Counted from the first letter of the stretch, positions 1 to 6,943 are shown. The stretch is DNA of 7,816 bases from Ktedonobacteraceae bacterium (GCA_014896635.1 JADBKA010000227.1:1-7816), one strand, 5' to 3'. The notes: generated from the sequence alone by a model not told the origin. Made by a program: numbers and translations.

Positions 1-2308
1 CAGCCTGTATCAGTCCCAGTGGTACGCTCAGGAACTCCTGTGGTCCGGTGTCAGTCAGGCGTTCTCCCCGTTCCAGCGCTGTCTGTATCTGCTGCTCTAC
101 GACCTCCAGCTCATTCCATTCATAATGCACCAGCGCCAGCCCCAGCGGCGCAGCCGCCGCCGGGTGATCCTCACTGCGGGCTGCTCCGTCAGCGAACTGA
201 CGATAATAGCTGGCCGCCTGGTGCAGATCTCCCTGGGAGAAGCAGATTATGCCTAGCGTGGCGGCAGTGCCAATCGCAGCATCAGCACTGCCGGTCGTTT
301 GCCAGAGCGCGTTGGCCTGCTGATAGAGGCGCCGGGCCTCGTTGAGCTGGCCCTTGAGAATCGCTTCAGCCCCTAGAGTCATCAGGCTGAAGCTGCGCCA
401 GCCGACCTCCGTTTCTGGCAGACAGGCGAGCGCCTGTCTGGCATAGGCAACCGCTTCCGCTCGCTTCTTCTGCTCAAATGTGAGAAGGGTGCGGAAGGCA
501 AAGAGTTTGCCAAGTCCAACGAAGTCGTTGCTGGCGCGCCAGCCCTCTTCCGCTCTGCGTAGCAGATCTTCGGCACGCGCAGGAAGAACCTGGCCGTGTC
601 CCTGCCTGTTGTTGGCGTTAAAAACCAGCGTTGCCGCATAGCTGAAGCAGAGCGATGGACGCTGGTGGAGCAGCTCTTCCGGCAACTGCTCCAGCCAGCG
701 GTGCATCGTAAGATGCTCCTGCGGCTCCAGGAAGTTCTGCACATTCGCCTGATGCTCGATCAGGTCGGCGGCGCGCTCGTAGTCTCGCGCCTTGAGCGCC
801 GCCTCGATAGCTTCGGAGAACAGGTCATGCTGCTCGAACCAGCGGCTGGCAACCCGGAAAAGCTCGTGTAGCTCCTCCTCATTCAGGCGGCGGCGCGCCT
901 CGTGCTGCATGGCTTCGGCGAAGAGTGCGTGATAGCGATACCACTCGCCCGCGCCGTCGAGTGCCTCCAGAAAAAGATTGGCGCGCTCGATGGTTTCCAG
1001 CAAAATTGCGCTCTCCTGGTACCCGGTGACGGCGGTACAGAGCGATGGACTCAGGCGCGGGAGCAGGCTCGTGCGCAACAGAAACTCCTGTACCTTTTCC
1101 GTCTGCGTGTGCAGCACCTCGCTCACAAAATAGTCGAGAACGGGGCGATGGCTGCCGCTGAAGGTTGTAAGCAGACGCTCGATCTCTGCCGGGTTCGTTG
1201 TATGCTGCAAGGAGAGTGAGAGCAAGCGCAAGCCGGCGGCCCAGCCTTCCAGGCGGCTATCGAGCCGCGCCAGATCTTCCGGCGAGAGCGGGAAATCTTG
1301 CAGGAATGCGGCGGTCTCTTCGCGCGAGAAACGCAGATCGGCGGCACGGATCTCGTTGAGGTCGCCATTGGCGCGCAGGCGTGCCAGGGACAGCGGCGGC
1401 TCCTGCCGCGCGATCAGCACAATATGCAGCGTCTCCGGCAGATGAGCCAGAAAAAAGCCAAGCGTCTCGTGAACCCTGGCCTCAGAGATGAGGTGGTAAT
1501 CGTCCAGGACGAGCAGGCCGGGGCGATTCCCGCGCGTCACGTCGTTGAGCATGCCGGTGAGCACAGCTTCGAGTGAGCGCGGCTGGAAAGGTGCTGTGTG
1601 AAATGCCGGATGGGGAACAGTCAGGAGCGCGTGAAGAGCGTGCTGCTCGGTAGCAGGAAACCAGGCCTGGCAGGCGGTCAGAACAGAGCGCCAGAAGCGC
1701 AGCGGATCGTTGTCGCTCACGTCAAGTGATATCCAGGCAACGGGGGGGAACGTTGTCCCGGTACTGCGCGCCGCGATCCACTGGCGGACGAGCGTCGTTT
1801 TGCCGGTACCAGCCGGCGCGCAGAGCAGCGTCAGCCGTCGCTCCAGCGTAGCATCGAGTCGGAGAAGTAGCCGCTCACGCACAATCAACGAGCCTGACAG
1901 GCGGGGCAGTCGCAGCCTGGAGATGAGCAGTGGCTCTGTCAGTTCTCCTTCAGGGGCTTTCTCGGTATTTTGTTGTGGCTGCTCGAAAGCCGCTGTGATC
2001 TCGCGTGCGATCTCCTCCAGCCGCGCGACATTCAAATCGTGCGTCCTGCCAGCGTAGCGTTTCACAGTACGCCGGTCGTGACAGCGATAGGCGTACCAGT
2101 ACCCATCCCGGCGCGCACGGCTCTCTTTGCGCAGCGTCAGGTGTCCGTGTCGTCCCTCAAAAGCGAATGAGGAGCGCGCGGCCAGCCAGGCATACCACTC
2201 GCTCTTTTTATCTGGCAGGGGACTGGTCCCTGAGTTTCCCTCCTCGTGGATAACGTAGCTGCTCCGCTCTGGGAGCCACATAACAGCCTGCGAGATTACT
2301 TTCGGCAT
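1..2308 (-). CDS. MalT/LuxR-type STAND ATPase transcriptional regulator, C-terminus beyond the left edge
   Basis: A single minus-strand frame stays open for 769 codons from the ATG at 2308 to the window edge. In order: residues 35-105 form an aromatic/basic N-terminal segment (SEWYAWL, GHLTLRKE, YWYAYR, KRYAGRT, ARLEEIA); a P-loop APAGTGKT lies at 164-171; a Walker B motif LLVLDDYH at 265-272; ARQEPPLSLARLRA at about 300-313 has the sensor-like form usual in MalT-type ATPases; GWAAGLRLLSLSL follows at 355-367; and from about 480 a helical repeat region resembles TPR/MalT repeats. Family members end in a LuxR helix-turn-helix, which would lie outside the window, so DNA binding through that domain is assumed. 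Such proteins are cytoplasmic, ATP-dependent, signal-responsive regulators; the inducer here is unknown. The ATG at 2308 is chosen because related proteins begin MPKV; its Shine-Dalgarno is weak. It is transcribed away from the nad genes, and I see no direct evidence that it controls them. Confidence 0.9.
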   Translation of the reverse strand, partial: MPKVISQAVMWLPERSSYVIHEEGNSGTSPLPDKKSEWYAWLAARSSFAFEGRHGHLTLRKESRARRDGYWYAYRCHDRRTVKRYAGRTHDLNVARLEEIAREITAAFEQPQQNTEKAPEGELTEPLLISRLRLPRLSGSLIVRERLLLRLDATLERRLTLLCAPAGTGKTTLVRQWIAARSTGTTFPPVAWISLDVSDNDPLRFWRSVLTACQAWFPATEQHALHALLTVPHPAFHTAPFQPRSLEAVLTGMLNDVTRGNRPGLLVLDDYHLISEARVHETLGFFLAHLPETLHIVLIARQEPPLSLARLRANGDLNEIRAADLRFSREETAAFLQDFPLSPEDLARLDSRLEGWAAGLRLLSLSLQHTTNPAEIERLLTTFSGSHRPVLDYFVSEVLHTQTEKVQEFLLRTSLLPRLSPSLCTAVTGYQESAILLETIERANLFLEALDGAGEWYRYHALFAEAMQHEARRRLNEEELHELFRVASRWFEQHDLFSEAIEAALKARDYERAADLIEHQANVQNFLEPQEHLTMHRWLEQLPEELLHQRPSLCFSYAATLVFNANNRQGHGQVLPARAEDLLRRAEEGWRASNDFVGLGKLFAFRTLLTFEQKKRAEAVAYARQALACLPETEVGWRSFSLMTLGAEAILKGQLNEARRLYQQANALWQTTGSADAAIGTAATLGIICFSQGDLHQAASYYRQFADGAARSEDHPAAAAPLGLALVHYEWNELEVVEQQIQTALERGERLTDTGPQEFLSVPLGLIQA

Positions 2309-2344
2309 AGCTTTGCTTTGTCTAATTACCCAACATTCGCTATG

Positions 2345-2361
2345 GCATGAATATACCATGC
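2345..2361. repeat. small inverted repeat over the regulator's candidate -10
   Basis: GCATG (2345-2349) and CATGC (2357-2361) form an inverted repeat with a 7-base spacer that contains the proposed minus-strand -10 hexamer. The position would suit an operator for autoregulation of the divergent regulator, but 5-bp arms occur often by chance. Confidence 0.3.
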
Positions 2362-2379
2362 GCAGGTAAACCCCGGCAA
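2350..2379 (-). promoter_or_regulatory. candidate promoter of the MalT/LuxR-type regulator
   Basis: Read on the minus strand, TTGCCG (2379-2374) is separated by 18 bases from TATATT (2355-2350). The -35 matches the sigma-70 consensus at four of six positions and the -10 at five. Transcription would start near 2343, giving a leader of about 35 bases before the ATG at 2308. It is a consensus match only; sigma preferences in this phylum are not well known to me. Confidence 0.4.
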
Positions 2380-2479
2380 GGCACGCATGGGGAGCAAACG
2401 GAAGAAGGGACTACGATTCCCGCTACAAAGGAAAAAGTAAGGAAGCACGAAATTTCACCCTTTTCAATGCCGGTGGGAC

Positions 2480-2508
2480 TGGACAGTCCTGCAAAAATCT
2501 GCTACACT
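2480..2508 (+). promoter_or_regulatory. candidate promoter of the nadBCA operon
   Basis: TGGACA (2480-2485) lies 17 bases before TACACT (2503-2508), and the -10 is preceded by TGC at 2500-2502, giving an extended -10 element. The -35 differs from TTGACA at one position. The predicted start near 2514-2516 leaves a leader of about 80 bases. The left arm of the 2502-2526 palindrome covers the -10 box, a typical arrangement for repression by blocking RNA polymerase. Confidence 0.55.
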
Positions 2509-2539
2509 AACTTCTACTTAGTGTAGCGATAACACCTTT
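2502..2539. promoter_or_regulatory. palindromic operator candidate over the nad -10 and start site
   Basis: CTACACTAA (2502-2510) and TTAGTGTAG (2518-2526) are perfect 9-base inverted arms with a 7-base spacer. The right arm also begins a second, imperfect palindrome, GTGT-N7-ACAC (2521-2535), with the same half-site spacing as the palindrome at 2555-2581. Shared half-sites (TTAGTGTA here, TAAGTGTA there) suggest a single regulator. NAD genes in bacteria are commonly controlled by NrtR, NiaR or NadR/NadQ-type repressors; I cannot say which, if any, acts here, and no such gene is in the window. Confidence 0.55.
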
Positions 2540-2554
2540 TCTTTTTTATCAGAA

Positions 2555-2581
2555 TAGTAAGTGTATATATTACACTTACTA
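2555..2581. promoter_or_regulatory. second palindromic operator candidate in the nadB leader
   Basis: TAGTAAGTGTA (2555-2565) and TACACTTACTA (2571-2581) are perfect 11-base inverted arms around a 5-base AT spacer. The core GTGT-N7-ACAC (2561-2575) starts exactly 40 bases after the equivalent core at 2521, close to four DNA turns, which would suit cooperative or looped binding. The last base is the first base of the nadB Shine-Dalgarno, so in RNA the same sequence could form a hairpin next to the ribosome site. Confidence 0.6.
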
Positions 2582-2588
2582 GGAGGAG
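2581..2588 (+). promoter_or_regulatory. ribosome binding site fixing the nadB start
   Basis: AGGAGGAG lies 8 bases before the ATG at 2597. It shows that the in-frame GTG at 2561, which sits inside the palindrome and upstream of this site, is not the start. Confidence 0.85.
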
Positions 2589-2596
2589 AAGACAGG

Positions 2597-4288
2597 ATGG
2601 CCCACAGCCAACCGTTTGATGTCGTCATTATCGGGGGCGGCATCGCCGGACTCTCGGTGGCGTTACGCCTGCCACCGCATGTGCGTGTGGCCCTGTTCAC
2701 AAAAGGGCGACTGGGCGAGAGCAACACGCGCTATGCTCAGGGCGGCATCGCTGTCGCGCTCGGCGCTGACGATGATCCCCGGCTGCATTTACAGGATACA
2801 CTGGCTGCCGGGGCTGGACTGTGCGATGAGGAAGCGGTACGCATTCTGGTCGAACAGGCTCCGGCGGCTGTGCGCTGGCTGATGCAGCTCGGTGTCCAGT
2901 TTGACCGGGCGCAGGCGGGAAGCGAGAGTCACGCAACACCTGACGGGCTGCTGCTTGGCCGTGAGGGTGCTCACAGTCGCTGGCGTGTCTTGCACGCTGG
3001 TGGTGATGCGACGGGAGCGGAGATTGAGCGAGCGCTCATAGCCGCTCTGAGAGCGCGATCCTCTGTTGTTTTGTATGAAGAAACCTTCGTCAGTGATCTC
3101 CTGGTGCAGGATGGCGTCTGTACAGGGGTGCGCGCCATTGATGGCGATGGAGGTGCTTTTACCGTTCAGGCATCTGCGACGGTGCTGGCAAGTGGTGGAG
3201 CAGGTGGACTCTGGCTGCACACATCCAATCCCGCCGGGGCAACTGCTGATGGGATTGCCCTGGCCTGGCGCGCGGGAGCCGCAGTCAGCGACCTGGAATT
3301 TATGCAGTTTCATCCCACTGTTTTGATGGTCAATGGGACCTCACATCTCATCTCTGAAGCTGTCAGGGGCGAAGGTGCGTATCTGCGCAATCATGCGGGT
3401 GAGCGGTTCATGCCGCGCTACAGCGAGCAGGCCGAACTGGCGCCGCGCGACGTTGTTGCCCGTGCCATTTTGAGCGAGATGCTGCGCGAAGGTACAACGC
3501 ATCAGTACCTCGATCTGGGGCATCTGCCTGCTGAAAAAATGCATGCGCGCTTTCCTACTATCTCCGCGCTCTGCCGCCGTTCTGGTCTTGACCTGGCGCA
3601 TGATCTCTTACCGGTCGCCCCGGCAGCCCACTACTGCATGGGGGGAGTGCTGGTGGATACCGAGGGTCGCACGATGCTGCCGGGTCTGTATGCTGTGGGC
3701 GAGGTAGCCTGTACGGGCGTGCATGGCGCGAATCGCCTGGCGAGCAATTCGCTCTTAGAGGGACTGGTCTACGGCGTGCGGATTGCCGATCATCTTGCCG
3801 CGCATCATTCTGTGCCTGCTGTATACAGGCCAGGAAAAGGGAAGAAGGTGACTTTCATTGCCCACAATTTATCAGAGCAAGGTGTCTCTTCTTCCGCTAG
3901 AGTGGATGAGCAGATGACTATGCGCATCCGTCATGAGGTGCGCCAGCTTATGTGGCAGTATGTCTCGCTCAGTCGTGAGCAGAGAGGATTACTGGTGGCA
4001 CAGCAGAGAATAAAAGAATTGCGCACTATGGCAGGCACAGTTGATGCTGTACAGAGTGACCGGAAGATTGATGTAATCCGATGGAAAGAGACCATGAATA
4101 TGCTGCTGGTGGCTGAGCTGGTCATTGCCGCTGCGCTGGAACGGCGTGAGAGTCGCGGTAGTCACTGGCGGGCTGATTATCCGGTACCTGATCCTGACCT
4201 GGACGGACATCACTCCGTTTTCCAGCCTCGCCGTAGTTATCCTTATGGATTATCGCAGGTGCGAGAGGAGGTACTGCCACATGCTTAA
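2597..4288 (+). CDS. nadB: L-aspartate oxidase NadB
   Basis: A flavoprotein that oxidises L-aspartate to iminoaspartate, the first step of de novo NAD synthesis; it is cytoplasmic and can use oxygen or fumarate as acceptor. The 563-residue product has the FAD-binding GGGIAGLS at 13-20, the NTRYAQGGIA loop at 43-52, GREGAHSR at 121-128, DLEFMQFHPT at 232-241, SEAVRGEGAYL at 253-263, APRDVVARA at 282-290, HYCMGG at 345-350 and GLYAVGEVACTGVHGANRLAS at 363-383, all characteristic of NadB within the succinate dehydrogenase/fumarate reductase flavoprotein family. Family catalytic residues appear present: E123, H239, R284 and H345 by alignment with the enteric enzyme from memory. The C-terminal helical domain ends with RGSHWRADYP, usual for NadB, followed by a tail of about 35 residues. 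Its last codons overlap nadC, implying translational coupling. Length is slightly above the usual value of about 540. Confidence 0.97.
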   Translation: MAHSQPFDVVIIGGGIAGLSVALRLPPHVRVALFTKGRLGESNTRYAQGGIAVALGADDDPRLHLQDTLAAGAGLCDEEAVRILVEQAPAAVRWLMQLGVQFDRAQAGSESHATPDGLLLGREGAHSRWRVLHAGGDATGAEIERALIAALRARSSVVLYEETFVSDLLVQDGVCTGVRAIDGDGGAFTVQASATVLASGGAGGLWLHTSNPAGATADGIALAWRAGAAVSDLEFMQFHPTVLMVNGTSHLISEAVRGEGAYLRNHAGERFMPRYSEQAELAPRDVVARAILSEMLREGTTHQYLDLGHLPAEKMHARFPTISALCRRSGLDLAHDLLPVAPAAHYCMGGVLVDTEGRTMLPGLYAVGEVACTGVHGANRLASNSLLEGLVYGVRIADHLAAHHSVPAVYRPGKGKKVTFIAHNLSEQGVSSSARVDEQMTMRIRHEVRQLMWQYVSLSREQRGLLVAQQRIKELRTMAGTVDAVQSDRKIDVIRWKETMNMLLVAELVIAAALERRESRGSHWRADYPVPDPDLDGHHSVFQPRRSYPYGLSQVREEVLPHA

Positions 4289-5123
4289 GCCACCGCAGGA
4301 ACTGATTAAGCGAGCGTTAGAGGAAGATGGCGCACACGATGATGTGACGACATTGAGCACCGTAGCGGAGACGAACCAGTCCACAGCCAGGATTATTACA
4401 CGCCAGGCGGGAGTGGTTGCCGGCCTCTTCGTGGTGGCTGAGACGTTTCGCCTGCTTGATGAGCGCGTCATGGTCGAATTGCTGGTGCGTGATGGCGCGG
4501 CAGTGCAGCCAGGGGAGACGCTGGCGCGTTTAGCGGGGCCATCGCGTGCGCTGCTGAGCGGCGAACGTGTCGCACTCAACTTTCTTGGCCGCCTCTCCGG
4601 TATTGCCTCGCTGACCGCACAGTGCGTGCGGGCAATTGAAGGAACGCAGGCGCGTATTCTTGACACGCGCAAAACGATGCCTGGCCTGCGCAGTCTGGAA
4701 AAATATGCTGTGCTCATGGGTGGCGGGCAGAATCATCGTTTTGGTCTGAGCGATGGCATATTGATCAAAGATAATCACATCAAAGCGGCGGGAAGCATCG
4801 CGCAGGCTGTAGCTGCCGCCAGGCGGGCCGCTCCCCACCTGCTCAAGGTTGAAGTTGAATGCGAGACGCTTGCGGAAGTCGAGCAGGCACTAGCGGCAGG
4901 TGCGGATGTCGTGCTGCTGGATAACATGCCGCACATATTGATGCGCAATGCTGTTGAGCTGATTCGCCAGCGGGCGCCGTATGTGCTGATCGAAGCTTCG
5001 GGCGGCATCGGCACTGATCCCTCACACCTGGCTGCTGTGGCAGCCACCGGTGTCGATTTCATCTCGCTTGGCGCCTTGACGCACTCTGCTCCCCATTTTG
5101 ATATCTCGCTCGAATTTGATTGA
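4281..5123 (+). CDS. nadC: nicotinate-nucleotide pyrophosphorylase (quinolinate phosphoribosyltransferase) NadC
   Basis: Converts quinolinate and PRPP to nicotinate mononucleotide, CO2 and pyrophosphate, the third step of the pathway. The 280-residue product is of normal length. The signature region runs from LDTRKTMPGLR (127-137) through MGGGQNHRFGLSDG (146-159) to LIKDNH (161-166), providing the basic residues that bind quinolinate and phosphate. VEVEC (190-194) and VLLDNM (211-216) are the acidic barrel strands, and IEASGGI (237-243) with ISLGALTHSA (261-270) forms the phosphate site. The ATG at 4281 is preceded by AGGAGG at 4266-4271 with a 9-base gap and gives the usual N-terminus; the longer open frame upstream only shadows nadB. 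It overlaps the nadB stop by 8 bases. Confidence 0.97.
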   Translation: MLKPPQELIKRALEEDGAHDDVTTLSTVAETNQSTARIITRQAGVVAGLFVVAETFRLLDERVMVELLVRDGAAVQPGETLARLAGPSRALLSGERVALNFLGRLSGIASLTAQCVRAIEGTQARILDTRKTMPGLRSLEKYAVLMGGGQNHRFGLSDGILIKDNHIKAAGSIAQAVAAARRAAPHLLKVEVECETLAEVEQALAAGADVVLLDNMPHILMRNAVELIRQRAPYVLIEASGGIGTDPSHLAAVAATGVDFISLGALTHSAPHFDISLEFD

Positions 5124-5149
5124 TCTGATACAGCGATGATGCTTAGCGA

Positions 5150-5166
5150 GGAGCCGCACCGGCTCC
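5150..5166 (+). repeat. GC-rich hairpin in the nadC-nadA gap
   Basis: GGAGCCG (5150-5156) and CGGCTCC (5160-5166) form a perfect 7-bp stem with a 3-base CAC loop in the 67-base gap. No T-run follows, so it is not a standard terminator. It ends 8 bases before the nadA Shine-Dalgarno and could protect or process the transcript or tune nadA expression; these roles are inferred. Confidence 0.6.
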
Positions 5167-5190
5167 CTGATGGCAAGGAGGAAAAGACTT

Positions 5191-6378
5191 ATGGCACTGA
5201 AAGCAGCGTGTACGACAAGCCAGGAAACGCGCATTCTCCCGCTTCTCACGCCGCAGATGCGTGCAAAGCTGGATCTCTCCGCGCGTAGCGATGTGATTCC
5301 GGCGTTCTATGCCGAGATGGATGGTGAAGAACTGGATCGCCGAATCGCCGCAGCGAAGATTGCTCTTGGCAGACGCCTGGTGATCATGGGACATCACTAC
5401 CAGCGTGACGAGATCATCAAGTACGCCGACTATCGTGGCGACTCGTTCAAGCTGGCGCAGATGGCGAAGAAGCATCCCGATGCCGATTATATCGTCTTCT
5501 GTGGCGTACATTTCATGGCTGAGAGCGCCGATATTCTCAGCGCACCGCATCAGAAAGTCATCCTGCCCAATCCAACCGCTGGCTGTTCGATGGCCGACAT
5601 GGCAAATATTGCCGAAGTCGAAGAATGCTGGCAGACGCTCACCGATCTGTTAGGGAATGATGCCAGCATCATCCCTGTTACCTACATGAACTCGGCGGCC
5701 AACCTCAAAGCGTTCTGTGGACGCAATGGGGGCGTTGTCTGCACCTCGTCGAATGCGCCGAAGGTTATGCAGTGGGCCTTCAGTCAGGGGCGGCGCGTCC
5801 TCTTCTTTCCAGACGAGCACCTGGGCCGCAATACGGCGCTCAAGTATGGTATCGCGGAGGAGAGAATGGCTGTCTGGAATCCCAGAGATCCGCTGGCCTC
5901 TGAGAACGCCGAAGAGGAGATTGAGAGCGCGCAGATCATTCTGTGGAAGGGCTATTGCAGCACCCATATGCGCTTCAGCGTGCAGCAGATTGAGCAGGCG
6001 CGTGCTGAGCATCCTGATGTCAGGATTATCGTGCATCCTGAGTGCCGGCGTGAAGTTGTGGCAGCCGCTGACCTGTATGGTTCGACCGAATATATCATTC
6101 AGCAGATAGAGAAAGCGCCTGCTGGCACAAAATGGGGAGTTGGCACCGAGATCAACCTGGTACACCGGCTCGCGCAGGAGCATCCTGAGCAACTCATCTT
6201 CTGCCTGGACCCGGTGGTCTGTCCTTGCTCCACTATGTATCGTATCCACCCGGCCTATCTCGCATGGGTCCTGGAAGCGCTGCTGCGAGGCGAGGTGATC
6301 AACCAGGTCAGCGTTGATGAGGAAACGGCTCACTGGGCGCGCGTCGCGCTCGAACGCATGCTCTCGCTGGCGGCGTGA
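5191..6378 (+). CDS. nadA: quinolinate synthase NadA (4Fe-4S enzyme)
   Basis: Condenses iminoaspartate from NadB with dihydroxyacetone phosphate to form quinolinate. The 395-residue product shows MGHHYQRDEI (66-75), FCGVHFMAESADIL (103-116), LPNPTAGCSMAD (125-136), VTYMNSAANLKAFCG (163-177), CTSSNA (184-189), FFPDEHLGRNTA (205-216), WKGYCSTH (252-259), HPEC (282-285) and CPCSTMYRI (344-352). Likely cluster ligands are C104, C256 and one of C344 or C346. The CPC motif and larger size resemble the longer, Bacillus-like NadA form rather than the short thermophile form. The ATG at 5191 is chosen because AAGGAGGA lies at 5175-5182 with an 8-base gap; the in-frame ATG at 5170 would put the ribosome site inside the gene. 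Gene order B-C-A matches the Bacillus subtilis operon. Maturation needs Fe-S assembly proteins, none of which are in the window. Confidence 0.97.
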   Translation: MALKAACTTSQETRILPLLTPQMRAKLDLSARSDVIPAFYAEMDGEELDRRIAAAKIALGRRLVIMGHHYQRDEIIKYADYRGDSFKLAQMAKKHPDADYIVFCGVHFMAESADILSAPHQKVILPNPTAGCSMADMANIAEVEECWQTLTDLLGNDASIIPVTYMNSAANLKAFCGRNGGVVCTSSNAPKVMQWAFSQGRRVLFFPDEHLGRNTALKYGIAEERMAVWNPRDPLASENAEEEIESAQIILWKGYCSTHMRFSVQQIEQARAEHPDVRIIVHPECRREVVAAADLYGSTEYIIQQIEKAPAGTKWGVGTEINLVHRLAQEHPEQLIFCLDPVVCPCSTMYRIHPAYLAWVLEALLRGEVINQVSVDEETAHWARVALERMLSLAA

Positions 6379-6424
6379 TATGATAAATGGTGACTGATAC
6401 CGATACTCTGGAGGACAGTTTTCA

Positions 6425-6925
6425 ATGAGCGAGACAACGCGAGTGCAGGAACAGCAGCCGGCGCCCGATTTTACGCTACCTGCTGTGGGAGGGAGTGACG
6501 TGGTGAAAGAAGGTGCAGTACATCTGGCCGATCTCAAGGGGCATCCGGTGGTGCTCTACTTCTATCCGAAAGATGATACGCCCGGCTGCACAAAGGAGGC
6601 TTGTAGCTTCCGCGACGTGTATCATGAATTGCAGCAGCGCGGTATTGTGGTACTGGGAGTCAGTACCGACGACGTTGAGTCGCACAGGAGATTCGCCGAA
6701 AAGTATGGCTTACCATTTACGCTGCTCTCCGATACAGAAGCCAGCGTCTCTCGGCTTTATGGTGTGTATGGTGAGAAAAACATGTATGGTAAAAAGTATC
6801 TGGGCGTGACGCGCTCAACGTTCCTGCTTGATCAGGCGGGTGTTGTGCGCAAAGTCTGGCCCAGGGTAAAGCCAGAAGATCATGCTAGCGAAGTGCTCCA
6901 GGCGGCGGAGACTTTGCAGCTCTAA
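6425..6925 (+). CDS. bcp: peroxiredoxin, BCP/PrxQ type
   Basis: A cytoplasmic thiol peroxidase that reduces H2O2 and organic peroxides, regenerated by thioredoxin. The 166-residue protein carries the active site YPKDDTPGCTKEAC at 47-60: C55 is the peroxidatic cysteine and C60, five residues on, the resolving cysteine, the arrangement of the two-cysteine BCP subclass. APDFTLP at 13-19 and GVTRSTFLLD at 127-136, including the conserved arginine R130, complete the thioredoxin-fold signature. No signal peptide is visible. GGAGG at 6410-6414 lies 10 bases before the ATG. It follows nadA by 46 bases with no terminator between, so co-transcription with nadBCA is likely. Because NadB can produce H2O2 and NadA has an oxidant-sensitive cluster, a protective role within this operon is plausible but inferred. 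Confidence 0.95.
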   Translation: MSETTRVQEQQPAPDFTLPAVGGSDVVKEGAVHLADLKGHPVVLYFYPKDDTPGCTKEACSFRDVYHELQQRGIVVLGVSTDDVESHRRFAEKYGLPFTLLSDTEASVSRLYGVYGEKNMYGKKYLGVTRSTFLLDQAGVVRKVWPRVKPEDHASEVLQAAETLQL

Positions 6926-6943
6926 TCTCAACTGAATCTGAGC

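Larger units (their letters stand above)
2309..2596. other. divergent intergenic region between the regulator and the nad operon
   Basis: This 288-base gap separates the minus-strand regulator from nadB. Its left part holds the regulator's candidate promoter. Bases 2380-2470 contain nothing I can identify. The right part holds the nad promoter and the palindromes listed separately. In addition, GGACTGGACAGTCC (2476-2489) is a short inverted repeat that includes the proposed nad -35 box. Confidence 0.7.

Noticed and set aside
648..1050. Identical 13-mer CAGAGCGATGGAC at 648-660 and 1038-1050
   Set aside because: Both copies encode the same PSLC turn within helical repeats of the regulator; this is coding coincidence, not a mobile or regulatory repeat.
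19..2253. Several plus-strand open frames across the left third
   Set aside because: They are antisense to one continuous 769-codon minus-strand gene with clear ATPase motifs; their proteins are low-complexity and Arg/Ser/Ala-rich.
2309..2359. In-frame ATG at 2359 extending the MalT-like regulator by 17 residues
   Set aside because: The ATG falls at the edge of the likely -10 region and the extension (MVYSCHSECW...) is unlike the family start, which begins MPKV.
2561..2596. In-frame GTG giving nadB 12 extra N-terminal residues
   Set aside because: The GTG lies inside the perfect palindrome and upstream of AGGAGGAG. The ATG at 2597 has ideal spacing to that site and gives the normal NadB N-terminus just before the FAD-binding loop.
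4125..4280. Upstream extension of the nadC frame
   Set aside because: These 52 codons lie wholly within nadB in another frame and do not resemble a NadC N-terminus; the ATG at 4281 has a good ribosome site and the expected start.
5170..5190. Earlier in-frame ATG for nadA
   Set aside because: It would place AAGGAGGA inside the coding region and has no ribosome site of its own.
5650..6537. Long minus-strand open frame antisense to nadA and bcp (295 codons)
   Set aside because: It is a shadow of two clearly recognised genes, shows no family motifs and has no sensible ribosome site.
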